This document shows, one piece after another, positions 17,961 to 27,132 of a stretch of 64,000 bases of DNA. The position numbers were made by a program, and so were the translations under genes. The notes under the pieces were generated by a model that saw only the letters and a program-made list of their open reading frames with translations, made no database searches and was not told the origin of the DNA. Position 1 is the stretch's first letter; every line of letters begins with the position of its first letter. This stretch comes from Myxococcus eversor (GTDB taxonomy: Bacteria; Myxococcota; Myxococcia; Myxococcales; Myxococcaceae): the NCBI RefSeq assembly GCF_010894455.1, contig NZ_JAAIXY010000009.1, positions 302,484 through 366,483 of the forward strand, given 5' to 3'.

Positions 17961-19705
17961 GTGTGGCTGGACGTGTCCTGGCGGGCCTGCTCGTCGCCCT
18001 CGTGCTGGTGGTGGCCTGCTCCGATTCGTATCTGTATGACCCGCGCCGGGACGTGGAAGTCCCCGTGGACCGGGCCATCTCGTTGCAGGGCCGCTTCTGC
18101 ACCGTCGGCTCCAACGAGGTGGTGCGCCCCATCAAGCTCATCATCGCCATGGACGCCTCGCAGTCCATGCGCGTGAGCGACCCGGACGGCACGCGCGCCA
18201 CCGCGCTGGTGGACCTCATCCAGAACCTGCCGAGAGACCCGGAGGTCTACCTGGCGGTGGTGCTCTTCGCCGGCAGCACCACGGCGTTCCTCACCCAGGC
18301 GCCGGGCAACCCGCCGGAGGATGGCTTCGTGCAGGTGTCCTCCATGGACGACGCCCGGCTGCGCCAGCTCACCGAGCAACTGCTCACCTTCCGCAACCCG
18401 GACAACTCCCCGAACCGGGACTCGACGGACTTCGTCAAGCCGCTGTCGGACATCTACTCGCTCATCAACACGGACATCGCGCGCAGCCGGCTGGAGCCGG
18501 GCGGGCAGCAGGCGCTGGCGCAGGCGCGCTACTCGCTCGTGTTCCTGTCGGACGGCCGTCCCACCACGGACCAGGACGACGAGCTGCTCCAGGGTGACGC
18601 GGTGGTGCGCATCCGGCAGCTCCGGGACCTGGTGGAGGACGTTCGCGTCAACACCGTGCACGTCTTCAACCCCACGCAGCCGGTGTCGTCGGTGTGTGAC
18701 CTGTCCGGAGACGGCGGCTGCCCGCTGCTCATCATCAACCAGAACGCGGACCGGCTGGAGAAGATGGCCGCGCTGGGCGGTGGCAACTTCCGCGACTTCC
18801 GCAACAACGAGCCCATCAACTTCCTGGACTTCTCCTTCGGGCAGGTGCGGCGCACGTTCATCGTGAAGGAGGTCATCGCGACCAACTTCTCCGCGCCGCC
18901 GGGCAGCCCGCTGGACGAGGCGGACACGGACGGGGACGGCCTGTCTGATGCGCGCGAGGCCGAGGTGGGGACCAACCCCAACCTGATGGACACCGATGGT
19001 GACGGCTTCAGCGACGGCGTGGAGGTCTACTTCCGCGACCGCGGCGTGGACTTCGACCCGACGCAGGTGGCGGACCCGGACGGTGGCGGCCTGGACAAGG
19101 GCTGTCCTCCGCTCCTGCGCGCCTCGGACAGCGACTGTGACGGACTCCTGGACTGCGACGAGCAGTTCATCGGCACCAACGCGACGCTGGCGGACAGCGA
19201 CCGCGACGGCGTGCCGGACGGAATCGAGTGGCGCGGCGGCACGCAGGGCGCGAGCAACGACCTGGACGAGGACCCGGACAACGACGGGCTGACCAGCCGC
19301 CAGGAGCTGCGCCTGCACACCCGCCCGCTGGAGGTGGACACCGCGAACCTCGCGGCGGAGGGCTACCGGTACGCCTTCGAGGCGGACGGCCCTCCGGATG
19401 AGCTGGGCCGGCAGTGCTACACGCTGCGCGTGGACAACGTGCTGCTGGCGCCCACCATCGCCGCCGCGGATGACGCGGGCATCGTCACGCGCGGCGCGGG
19501 CTTCAACAACGTGGCGTTGTCCGTGGCGATGGTGCCCGCGGACGACCCGACCGCGCGCACCCTGGTGCGCACCTTCCGCGTGGACACCGTGCGCTACCCG
19601 GTGGGCGGCATCAAGTCCCCCTCCGACGGCATCATCCGCGTAGCCCCCGAGGACTTCGTCGACGGCTGCCCCGGCCGCGCCGACGTCTCGCTTCCGACGC
19701 CGTGA
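17957..19705 (+). CDS. VWA-domain lipoprotein with Ca-binding repeats (mts cluster)
   Basis: 582 residues. GTG start with a GTGA overlap on the previous stop, giving a compact lipoprotein signal (LLVALVLVVAC). N-terminal CSDSYLY...DR...GRFC motif, then a VWA domain (about 50-310) with MIDAS DASQS near residue 73 and FLSDGRP. Four calcium-type loops follow (DTDGDGLSD, DTDGDGFSD, DSDCDGLLD, DSDRDGVPD), then the same C-terminal domain as its two paralogues (G-Y-R-Y, C-Y-T-L-R-V-D-N-V-L-L). It is coupled to both neighbours, so it is probably made in fixed proportion to them. Likely a surface adhesin of the cohesion system; by position it could be mtsE. Confidence 0.85.
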   Translation: MSVAGRVLAGLLVALVLVVACSDSYLYDPRRDVEVPVDRAISLQGRFCTVGSNEVVRPIKLIIAMDASQSMRVSDPDGTRATALVDLIQNLPRDPEVYLAVVLFAGSTTAFLTQAPGNPPEDGFVQVSSMDDARLRQLTEQLLTFRNPDNSPNRDSTDFVKPLSDIYSLINTDIARSRLEPGGQQALAQARYSLVFLSDGRPTTDQDDELLQGDAVVRIRQLRDLVEDVRVNTVHVFNPTQPVSSVCDLSGDGGCPLLIINQNADRLEKMAALGGGNFRDFRNNEPINFLDFSFGQVRRTFIVKEVIATNFSAPPGSPLDEADTDGDGLSDAREAEVGTNPNLMDTDGDGFSDGVEVYFRDRGVDFDPTQVADPDGGGLDKGCPPLLRASDSDCDGLLDCDEQFIGTNATLADSDRDGVPDGIEWRGGTQGASNDLDEDPDNDGLTSRQELRLHTRPLEVDTANLAAEGYRYAFEADGPPDELGRQCYTLRVDNVLLAPTIAAADDAGIVTRGAGFNNVALSVAMVPADDPTARTLVRTFRVDTVRYPVGGIKSPSDGIIRVAPEDFVDGCPGRADVSLPTP

Positions 19706-19719
19706 GAATCGACGCTCCC

Positions 19720-22122
19720 ATGAAGACCCAAGTCCGACTGTTGTCGCTCGCGCTGCTCGCCCTCGCCGCCTGCTCCTCCGGGGGCGATGACAAGGATGAC
19801 GCGGGCACGCCCCAGGTGCAGGACCTCTGCAACAGCCGGGAAGAGGCGCTGACGCTGGCCGAGTGCGAGCTGAAGCCCGGCGTCCCGCTGGAGCGCCTGC
19901 TCGTCAAGGAAGGCGCGACGCGCGAGGGCGACCAGGACTGGTACCGCATCGTCCTGCCCGCCAACACCAGCGCGCGCACGTTGCTCAACCTGAACGGCCT
20001 CTACGTGGCCTCCAGCACCGCGGTGCAGCTGTCCATCAGCGTGCTGGGGCCGCTGCCTGACGGGACGGAAGGCTCGCTGGCGAAGAAGGACGACAAGCAC
20101 GGCCAGGGCGCGCCGAAGCCGGTGGACATGGTGGTGCCGCTGCGCGATGACCTGAAGGGCAAGACGCTGCTGGTGCTGGTGCAGGACGCGCCGGACGTCG
20201 TCTCCCAGCCCAAGTTCGATGCGCGCAACCCCTACCGGCTGACGCTGCAAATCACCGAGAACCCGGACACGCACGAGCCCAACGACGCCATCACCGCCGC
20301 CACGCCGCTGCCGCTGGTGGCGCAGGGCGCGGGCGTGCAGGTGGGGACGGTGTCGGGCTTCCTGGCGACGGACAACGACGTGGACCGCTACACCTTCGAC
20401 CTGCCGACGGGGAAGGTGGCGTACGTGAGCGTGACGGCGCCGGACCTGGGCTTCGTGCCCAACTGGCGGCTGTCGTACCAGCTCTTGCGCCCCGGTTTCC
20501 TCACCAAGGAGGAGAAGGAGGACGAGGGCGAGGTGCGTCCGCAGGTGCGCCCGGGCGTGCTGGCGACGGCGCGCAAGGTGAAGGCGGAGCACGCGGGCAA
20601 GTGGATGCTGGTGGTGCGCGGCTACCGGGGCATCAGCGACCGGGACACGTCGCAGGGGGACGTGCGCCAGGGGTATGACGTGGAGATCCGCGTGCTGGAC
20701 GAGGCGGACGCCCAGGACCAGACGGCGCCTGGCAACGACAAGGTCGCGGACGCGCTGCTGCGAGACCTGGCCTCGCCGTCGCCCGCCTCGTCCACGGCTT
20801 TCTCCGGACGCATTGGCTACATCGGGGACCAGGACTGGTACGGCGTGCGCGTGCCGGCGTCCAACGTGCCCACGCGGCTGCACTACCGCATGGCGCCGCT
20901 GGCCACCGGAGGCCGCTTCCCTCCGCTGCCCGACACGCCGGACCGCCAGGTGCTCGTGTTCACCCTGGTGTCGAAGGGTGCGAACCTGGATGAGTGGCGG
21001 ACCTCGTGCACCAACGACGCGACGGCGTGCCCCAAGGGCTACGGAGAGAATCCGGACATCGTCGCGCTGGTGCAGGGCTATTGCCAGCGCACGGACTTGC
21101 CGGCGCCCATGTGTCTTCACTCGCTGCGCGAGGAGACGGCGAACAACCCGCGTTTCACCAACCTGAGCAACTTCGAGGGCGTCATCCCGGTGCCCCCGCA
21201 CGCGGGCATCGCGACTTACTACTTCAACGTCCAGGACGACGGCACCAACTGGGCGGATGACAAGGACTACCGGCTGGACGTGACCTGGGAGGCGGAGGAC
21301 GCGGACGAGGTCAGCCGCTTTGGTGGGACGTCGACGGAGTCGCCCGTCTCCAAGCCCCTGGCCTCCACCTCGGCCTACCCGTCGCCTCCGGACACGGCGG
21401 AGTACACCGTCACCGGCCGGCTGTCGCATGGCTACGGGCGGCTGCGCAACGGCGATGACCGCGTCAACGGCCGGGGTGTGCGCGGCCCCATGGACTACGA
21501 CGCGGTGCCGTCGGACGTGGACTCCTACCTGTTCCAGCTCCCCTCCGTGCCGGCGCCGGAAGACCGCGCGTGGCTGGTGCAGTGGGAGGTGGCGAAGCAG
21601 CAGGACGGTGGCTCCGTGCACGGCCTCGCGCTGGACCTGACCTTCTGTGATGGCGACGCCGTCGCGGGCGCCGATGGAGGCACGGTGCCGGACAGCGGCA
21701 TGGGCGAGGGGTGCGTGGCGGTGAGGGCGGGCAGCCGCAACCAGTCGCTGACGCTGGGCTACCGCTCGGACGCGCTGCGGGCTTGGCACACGCCGGCGAA
21801 CGCCTCGGTGAGCAGCCTCCAGCCACTGTACACGCTGGAGGAGCGCCCTGGCTCCACCGTCGTCACCCTGGCGCCGTACGCGTGCGGCTGCCTGGAGCCG
21901 CGCTTCATCCGTGGCGGGAAGATGCGCGTGGAGGTGTCGGCGGCCGAGCGCACGTCCTACGAGCAGGTGGAGTACACCCTGCGCACCGGCTACGGCGACT
22001 ATCCCCAGTCGTACACGCGGGATGGCGGCGTCGCGACGCAGTGCCCGGGGCTGGACGACGCGGGCACGCCGGACGGTGGAGTCGCGCCGCGCGGGGGCTG
22101 CGTCTTCACCCGTCAGCCCTGA
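19720..22122 (+). CDS. mtsF: Large cell-cell cohesion lipoprotein MtsF
   Basis: 800 residues. ATG 19720 is preferred to a GTG at 19702 because it gives a standard lipoprotein signal (LLSLALLALAAC). The mature protein has repeated beta-sandwich units with the pre-peptidase C-terminal-like signature: GDQDWYRIVLP (about 70), DNDVDRYTFDLP (about 220), GDQDWYGVRVP (about 370) and VDSYLFQLP (about 600). Several Cys pairs sit in the later units. Such domains commonly act in surface adhesion or secretion. It is the last gene of the adhesion operon, which ends in a strong hairpin 14 bases after the stop. I recognise it as MtsF from architecture and neighbourhood; the symbol is less certain than the lipoprotein call. 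Confidence 0.78.
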   Translation: MKTQVRLLSLALLALAACSSGGDDKDDAGTPQVQDLCNSREEALTLAECELKPGVPLERLLVKEGATREGDQDWYRIVLPANTSARTLLNLNGLYVASSTAVQLSISVLGPLPDGTEGSLAKKDDKHGQGAPKPVDMVVPLRDDLKGKTLLVLVQDAPDVVSQPKFDARNPYRLTLQITENPDTHEPNDAITAATPLPLVAQGAGVQVGTVSGFLATDNDVDRYTFDLPTGKVAYVSVTAPDLGFVPNWRLSYQLLRPGFLTKEEKEDEGEVRPQVRPGVLATARKVKAEHAGKWMLVVRGYRGISDRDTSQGDVRQGYDVEIRVLDEADAQDQTAPGNDKVADALLRDLASPSPASSTAFSGRIGYIGDQDWYGVRVPASNVPTRLHYRMAPLATGGRFPPLPDTPDRQVLVFTLVSKGANLDEWRTSCTNDATACPKGYGENPDIVALVQGYCQRTDLPAPMCLHSLREETANNPRFTNLSNFEGVIPVPPHAGIATYYFNVQDDGTNWADDKDYRLDVTWEAEDADEVSRFGGTSTESPVSKPLASTSAYPSPPDTAEYTVTGRLSHGYGRLRNGDDRVNGRGVRGPMDYDAVPSDVDSYLFQLPSVPAPEDRAWLVQWEVAKQQDGGSVHGLALDLTFCDGDAVAGADGGTVPDSGMGEGCVAVRAGSRNQSLTLGYRSDALRAWHTPANASVSSLQPLYTLEERPGSTVVTLAPYACGCLEPRFIRGGKMRVEVSAAERTSYEQVEYTLRTGYGDYPQSYTRDGGVATQCPGLDDAGTPDGGVAPRGGCVFTRQP

Positions 22123-22136
22123 GCAGTCGAGGCGAG

Positions 22137-22166
22137 CAGGTGGCCCGCGTGAGGCGCGGCCACCTG
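22137..22166 (+). terminator. Strong hairpin ending the mts operon
   Basis: CAGGTGGCC (22137-22145) pairs perfectly with GGCCACCTG (22158-22166). An inner GCG/CGC extends the stem across a one-base bulge to a 5-base loop. It lies 14 bases after the mtsF stop and has no T-run, as is common in high-GC genomes. Confidence 0.75.
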
Positions 22167-22325
22167 GGGTGGCTCGTGCGGGGAGACCCGGCTTGCAAGG
22201 GGCCGTCACCCGCTGTCTGGCTGGATGTGTGTGATTGCCCGCGAGACACGGCGGGCGGGCGAGCGGATGACACCCACCTGGGTGGGGTGGCGGGTGGTGC
22301 CCGTCACCCTCCACCCGAGGGAGCT

Positions 22326-22778
22326 TCAGGGCGCCGGAGGCGCGACACCCAGTCCGTTGAGGGCGATGACCTTTTCGGGAAGGTTCGCCGCGTTGGACTT
22401 GATGGTGAGTGTGCCCTGATACGCTTGGGCCTCGCGGGGCCTGAAGGTCACCTCGATGAAGAAGCGCTTCAATGCGAGGACCTGCATGGGCTGATTGGCC
22501 GGATGCTCGGCCCCCTCTTGGGAGACCTTCATCGTGAACACGGACGGTGCGTTGAGGGCGATGTCGGTGACTTCCAGCGTATCCTCGCCCATGTTCGTCA
22601 CCATGACCGAGTTGAAGCCACTCGTTCCGACAAAGGTGCCAGAGTTGAACTCGCGGTCGAAAGACATCTCGTCGCGGTCCGAGATGAGCTGCGGGGCCTT
22701 GGGAAGTGGTTCGGCGCTCTCACCGCAGGCCGCGAATGAGAAGAAGAGAATGGGGAGCCACGGGGTGCGCAGTCGCAT
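22326..22778 (-). CDS. Small lipoprotein with ASH/choice-of-anchor-D-like domain
   Basis: 150 residues with a lipobox (FFSFAAC) and one immunoglobulin-like beta-sandwich. Motifs such as SVMVTNMGEDTLEVTDIAL and FIEVTFRPREAQAYQGTLTI are typical of the ASH / choice-of-anchor D family found in surface proteins. GGAG lies about 9 bases before the ATG. It is head-to-head with the lipoprotein at 22809, with only 30 bases between the start codons. Function is unknown; probably a surface or periplasmic binding module. Between it and the mts terminator, 22167-22325 holds nothing I recognise. Confidence 0.78.
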   Translation of the reverse strand: MRLRTPWLPILFFSFAACGESAEPLPKAPQLISDRDEMSFDREFNSGTFVGTSGFNSVMVTNMGEDTLEVTDIALNAPSVFTMKVSQEGAEHPANQPMQVLALKRFFIEVTFRPREAQAYQGTLTIKSNAANLPEKVIALNGLGVAPPAP

Positions 22779-22808
22779 GGACGTTCACTCCTCGCTAGAG
22801 GGTCGAAG

Positions 22809-23315
22809 ATGATGAATGTTGTAACAGTGTTCTGTCGTAAGGCCCAGAGCGCCGGTGCATTCCTGCTCATGTTGTCGTTGGTGGGCTGTGGCGACACGCG
22901 CGACGACTTCATTGGCCCGCGTGTGAAGGATGCCTGTGATGAGACGTGGCCCGTGTGTGGCAGCGTCGCCGGCTGCATCCTCGGGGCGGAAGGCTATGCG
23001 GAGGGTCGCTTCCCTGGTCGCAGCAAGTTCATCGTCCAGGTGCCGGAGGCGTCGCACGTCAAGGTGAGCTTCTACCTGGACGAGGTCACCGCCGCGGGCG
23101 AGGAGACGGTGGTCATCTTCCACGAGGAGGGGTGCCGGGCCCGCACGCGGCTGGCGGCGGACGGGCGCGCGGTGCTCGACTCGATGGAGAAGTTCAGCGT
23201 CTTCACGAAGGAGGCGGACGTCACCGGCGTGGGCGACCACCTCATCGAGTTCGAGTCCGACATGCAGGCGCGCTACGCCGTGAAGGTCGACGTGACGCCC
23301 CTGCGCAATCGCTAA
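22809..23315 (+). CDS. Small lipoprotein, unknown family
   Basis: 168 residues. The hydrophobic signal ends at LMLSLVGC, giving a lipidated Cys at about residue 27. The mature part has four Cys early on (CDETWPVCGSVAGC), then a beta-rich domain (FIVQVPEASHVKVSFYLDE, ETVVIFHEEGC). GAGGG lies 8 bases before the first ATG. Its TAA stop overlaps the TAG stop of the GMC gene on the other strand (CTAA). No family is recognised; a role at the cell surface is inferred only from the lipobox. Confidence 0.75.
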   Translation: MMNVVTVFCRKAQSAGAFLLMLSLVGCGDTRDDFIGPRVKDACDETWPVCGSVAGCILGAEGYAEGRFPGRSKFIVQVPEASHVKVSFYLDEVTAAGEETVVIFHEEGCRARTRLAADGRAVLDSMEKFSVFTKEADVTGVGDHLIEFESDMQARYAVKVDVTPLRNR

Positions 23316-24982
23316 CCGCCGGAGGCGACGCCTTGCTTCAACGCGCGAACAAGGTGGCTGGCCACCCGGAAGCTGTTGGCGGCGATGGTGAGCGTGGAGG
23401 GCACGCTGCCGCCGGTGGGCATGAAGCTGCCGTCCACGACATAGAGGTTGGGCACCTCGTGCGCGCGGCAATTCCTGTCCAGCACGGACGTGGCGGCGTC
23501 GTCGCCGAAGCGGCAGGTGCCGTGCTGGAGGATGGTCGTCTCGCCGGAGGTGCTGGTGCGCTTGAGCTCGTCCGGCTCCAGGCGCAGGAGCACCTCCTCG
23601 CCGCGCTCGACGAGGAAGCGCGTGGCGACCAGGTCCGTGGGGTGGCGCTCCACGGTGATGGCGGCCACGGGGATGCCGTACTTGTCCTTCACGGAGCCCT
23701 CCACGCCGACGTAGCTGCCGGGCGTGGGGAGGAACTCCCCGTAGACCTCGAACTGGAGGATGCGCGAGTCGCGGTACGCCCGCATCCGGTCCTTCAGCGC
23801 CTTGCCGAAGACGGCGGAGGCGCCGCTGCCGGCCAGCCCCGTGGCGGCATGGATGGGATTGGGGTGCGTCCACATGAAGCCCAGCGTGCCGCCCTTGCGG
23901 AAGCCGAAGCGCTCGTCCGGCATCAGGTAGAAGTCCTGGATGCTGCGGTTGACGAAGGGGCCCGGGTCCTTGAGCCACGGCCGCTTCTCGGCCTGCTTCG
24001 ACATCCGGAACGTCGCCTGCGACTCGCCGAAGGAGCTGAAGATGAGGTTCTTGCCCACCAGCCCGCTGCCGTTGGCCAGGCCGCTCGCGAAGCGGCTGGA
24101 GGTGGAGTTGAGCAGGAGCCGCGCGCTCTCCACCGCCGTGCACGACACGACGATGACCTTCGCCGGCTGCTCCTGGGTGACGCCGTCCGTGTCCACGTAG
24201 ATGACGCTGCGCGCGCGTCCCTTCTTGTCCACCTCCACGGTGCGCGCCATGCAACCCGGCCGCAGCTGCACGTTTCCGGTGGCCACGGCGGCGGGGATGA
24301 GGCTGGCGTTCGTGCCGCTCTTGGCGCCCATCTCACAGCCGTAGCTGCCGCACAGCGCGCAGTACGCGCACGGTGCCCGGCCCTTGTAGGGACGGCTGAT
24401 GATGCCGCGCGCGGTGGGCAGCGAGTGCCAGCCCATCACCTTGCACGCATTGTCGATTTCCCCCGCCACCGGGTGCACGTCCAGGGGCGGCAGCGGGTAG
24501 GGGCCACTTCTCGGCTCCGCGAAGGGGTGGGCCACGGCCTGTCCGGACACGCCCAGCTCCTGCTCGGCCTTGTCGTAGAAGGGGGCCAGCTCCTCGTAGG
24601 AGATGGGCCAGTCGGCAATCGTGCTGCCGGGCACCGCGCCCAGCGTGCTGCGCAGCCGGAAGTCCACCGGCTTGAGGCGGTAGAAGAAGCCGCTCATGTG
24701 CACGGTGCCACCGCCCACGCAGTTGGCCGTCCACGCCGCCGTGCTGCGCTCGTACTTGCCCTTGGCGCCCTTGCGCACCAGGTGCGGCTCCTCCCAGGGC
24801 AGCGGCATGAAGAAGTTGCGGCGGCTGTTGAGGATTTCGTCGTGGACGAAGTCCTGGGGGCGGTAGTGGGGGCCCTTCTCCAGCACGACGACCTTGAAGC
24901 CCGCGCGGCCCAGCTCCAGCGCCATGGGCGCGCCGCCCGCGCCGCTGCCGATGATGCAGATGTCGACCTGGGGCAGGCTCAC
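23312..24982 (-). CDS. GMC-family oxidoreductase, large FAD subunit of membrane dehydrogenase
   Basis: 556 residues. N-terminal Rossmann FAD-binding motif (IIGSGAGGAPMALELGRAGF), an ANCVGGGTVHMSG loop, a Cys-rich segment (CAYCALCGSYGC, about 200-215) placed like the Fe-S ligands of FAD-glucose dehydrogenase/gluconate dehydrogenase alpha subunits, and a C-terminal catalytic region (TILQHGTCRFG; VVDGSFMPTGGSVPS). It oxidises an alcohol or sugar substrate that cannot be named from sequence. The GTG start overlaps the small-subunit stop by 4 bases (GTGA), so the two are made together. No cytochrome subunit is adjacent; the di-haem proteins elsewhere in the window are possible but unproven acceptors. 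Confidence 0.88.
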   Translation of the reverse strand: MSLPQVDICIIGSGAGGAPMALELGRAGFKVVVLEKGPHYRPQDFVHDEILNSRRNFFMPLPWEEPHLVRKGAKGKYERSTAAWTANCVGGGTVHMSGFFYRLKPVDFRLRSTLGAVPGSTIADWPISYEELAPFYDKAEQELGVSGQAVAHPFAEPRSGPYPLPPLDVHPVAGEIDNACKVMGWHSLPTARGIISRPYKGRAPCAYCALCGSYGCEMGAKSGTNASLIPAAVATGNVQLRPGCMARTVEVDKKGRARSVIYVDTDGVTQEQPAKVIVVSCTAVESARLLLNSTSSRFASGLANGSGLVGKNLIFSSFGESQATFRMSKQAEKRPWLKDPGPFVNRSIQDFYLMPDERFGFRKGGTLGFMWTHPNPIHAATGLAGSGASAVFGKALKDRMRAYRDSRILQFEVYGEFLPTPGSYVGVEGSVKDKYGIPVAAITVERHPTDLVATRFLVERGEEVLLRLEPDELKRTSTSGETTILQHGTCRFGDDAATSVLDRNCRAHEVPNLYVVDGSFMPTGGSVPSTLTIAANSFRVASHLVRALKQGVASGG

Positions 24983-25635
24983 TTGTGAACCCCGCACTCG
25001 CGCAGGCACTTCGGTCCGTCGTAGCCCTCGGGCGGCGCCATGGCGATGGTGCCCACGGCATCGAACCCCATCAGCCGCCAGCCCACCTTGCCCTTGTTGC
25101 CGCCGTAGGACGGGTCACCCAGGAAGCCCTCCAGCGTCAGCACGGTGAGCAGCTCCAGGAAGTGCGCCTCGCCGCTCCGGGGTGGACTGTCCTTGAAGAG
25201 CGTGAGCAGTTCGTCCTGCTCGGCGGGGGTGATGGCGGAGAAGCCCTTCTGGAACATGCGCTGCGAGCGGCGCTCCAGCGCGGCGAGCCCCTCCAGGAAG
25301 TCGTCGCGCATGGGCTGCATCTCCGGTGTCTGGAGGATGCGGTCGATGTAGACAGGCACGTCGGCGTCGAGCGCGCCGGGGTCCTCGTCGCGCGGGAGGA
25401 TGCGCTCGGCGGCGGCGGCGACGACGGCCAGCTCGAACGAGGAGAAGGTGTGGGTCCGCTGCCCGCCGGGCGCGGTGCCCAGGGGGCCGGGGTCCACCGC
25501 GGGCTTGGGGGCTTCCTCGGAGGAGCGCTTGCAGGCCAGCGGTCCGAGCAGCACGACACCACCGCCCAGGAAGGTCAGCCGCCGGATGAAGGAGCGCCGC
25601 GACAGGCGCTGACGAGGGGGACGCGCACGGGGCAT
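24979..25635 (-). CDS. Tat-exported gluconate 2-dehydrogenase subunit 3-like protein
   Basis: About 218 residues. The N-terminus has a twin-arginine signal (SRRSFIRRLTFLGGG) and then a possible lipidated Cys (LLGPLACKRS). The mature domain (about 60-210) matches the small subunit of GMC-type membrane dehydrogenases (ELAVVAAAAERILPRDEDPG; FLELLTVLTLEGFLGDPSYGGN; GWRLMGF). It would carry the FAD subunit to the periplasm by Tat hitch-hiking, since the large subunit has no signal of its own. ATG 25635 gives a normal Tat leader; ATG 25686 would lengthen it by 17 residues and has a weak GAGGAAG upstream. Confidence 0.85.
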   Translation of the reverse strand: MPRARPPRQRLSRRSFIRRLTFLGGGVVLLGPLACKRSSEEAPKPAVDPGPLGTAPGGQRTHTFSSFELAVVAAAAERILPRDEDPGALDADVPVYIDRILQTPEMQPMRDDFLEGLAALERRSQRMFQKGFSAITPAEQDELLTLFKDSPPRSGEAHFLELLTVLTLEGFLGDPSYGGNKGKVGWRLMGFDAVGTIAMAPPEGYDGPKCLRECGVHK

Positions 25636-25767
25636 AGGTGCGCGAGCGTAACCCAGCGCGCGGCGCTTCGCCGCGTCGGGATGCATGGCTCGCCTGCTTC
25701 CTCGGGCGTGGTGGTGACGTAGGATGAAACGACGATGTGCAGGGCCGACAACGCAAGGAGACTGAAG

Positions 25768-27132
25768 ATGAGACGGCATGTCTGGGCACTGGGATTGGCG
25801 CTGGCATTGGGATGCGGGAAGGATTCCAATCCGGACAATCCGGACGCGGGTCGCCCGGATGCCGGGCCGGGACCCACGGATTCGAGCTTCACGCGCTTGG
25901 AGGTGGACGCGGACCCGAGCGAGTTCAACCCCATCTCCAACATCGCCATGGCCATCGGTCCCGAGGACCGCATCGGCATGGCGTACTTCGTGAACAACGG
26001 GACGATGACGGGCAGCGTGGTGAACTACGACCTGCGCTACCGCGAGTTCAACGCGGGCGTGCTCGGGCCGGTGGAGAAGATTGTCACCGTGCAGCGCGTG
26101 TACGGCGTGTCGCTCGCCTTCGGTCCGGATGGACAGCCGGCGGTGACGTACCTGGGCGGTGACAGGGACGACTCCACGTTCTGGCTCCAGAGTGACCTGG
26201 CGGTCTCCTTCCGCTCGGCGGCGGGCGCGTGGACGCAGCGCGTGGTCGCCACGCGCTCCAACGCGGCGCCCATCGGCAACCCGCTGAGCGACGTGGGCTT
26301 CCTCATCGGGCTCAACCCGTCCATGGTCTTCTCCGGCAATCAGGCGCTCGTCGCGTATCGCGACGGACACAACGGCAACTTCGGTCGGCAGGACTGGGAG
26401 TCGGCGGACCTGGAGCTGGCGAGCGGCGGGCCCACGAGCTGGACGTTCCGCATGCTGGCCTCGTCGGGCGACACGAAGGCGGGCTACGGCGGCCACATCG
26501 GCCTCATCATGGCGGGCGCGCAGCCCGCGGTGGTGCATGACCAGGTGAAGGAAGGCGCGCAGGCGACGGGCGCGGGCATCGTCTTCCAGCGGCGCAACGC
26601 GGACGGCGCGGCCTGGACGCCGCCGGTGCAGGTGGCCACGGCGGAGAGCGTGGGCAACACGCAGTTGGGCCCGTCCATCGCGTACGACTCGACGGAGGGC
26701 TTCGGCATCGCCGTGCAGAACCGCGGCTCCTCCCGGGGCGACGTGTTGCAGTACTACGACTGCCCGAGCCCCAGCGCGACGAGCTGCGCGACGACGGGCG
26801 AGTGGTCGACGCCGGACCCGGTGTTCGGTCGGGGCACGGGCGGCTGGTATCCGTCGCTCGCGTTCGACCCGGTGAACCACGAGCCGCACATCGCCCACTA
26901 CCTCTGCTCGTCGGAGACGGGCCGCAACGACACGAGCTGCAACCCGAACGAGGACCAGCTCCTCATCAGCGCGCGCATCGCCGGCAACTGGCGTGAGACG
27001 GTGGTGGACACCAACGGCGGCTGGTCGCCGAAGCTGGGCTTCCTCTCCACGGGCAAGCGCGTGGTGCTGTACCGCATCCCGGTGGCGGCGCTCACCAGGA
27101 AGGGCGTGCTGACGCTCGCGGTGGAGCAATGA
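25768..27132 (+). CDS. Lipoprotein with beta-propeller-like repeats
   Basis: 454 residues. The lipoprotein signal ends in LALALGC, with AAGGAG 8 bases before the ATG. A short PDNPDAGRPDAGPGP linker follows, then repeated beta-sheet blades with motifs of the type SLAFGPDGQPAVTYLGG, IGLIMAGAQPAVVHDQ, SIAYDSTEGFGIAVQNR and SLAFDPVNHEPHIAHYL, roughly 50 residues apart, as in sialidase/BNR-like propellers. It has several Cys pairs (CPSPSATSC, CSSETGRNDTSC). Likely a surface ligand-binding protein. Its stop overlaps the next start (ATGA). Confidence 0.75.
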   Translation: MRRHVWALGLALALGCGKDSNPDNPDAGRPDAGPGPTDSSFTRLEVDADPSEFNPISNIAMAIGPEDRIGMAYFVNNGTMTGSVVNYDLRYREFNAGVLGPVEKIVTVQRVYGVSLAFGPDGQPAVTYLGGDRDDSTFWLQSDLAVSFRSAAGAWTQRVVATRSNAAPIGNPLSDVGFLIGLNPSMVFSGNQALVAYRDGHNGNFGRQDWESADLELASGGPTSWTFRMLASSGDTKAGYGGHIGLIMAGAQPAVVHDQVKEGAQATGAGIVFQRRNADGAAWTPPVQVATAESVGNTQLGPSIAYDSTEGFGIAVQNRGSSRGDVLQYYDCPSPSATSCATTGEWSTPDPVFGRGTGGWYPSLAFDPVNHEPHIAHYLCSSETGRNDTSCNPNEDQLLISARIAGNWRETVVDTNGGWSPKLGFLSTGKRVVLYRIPVAALTRKGVLTLAVEQ

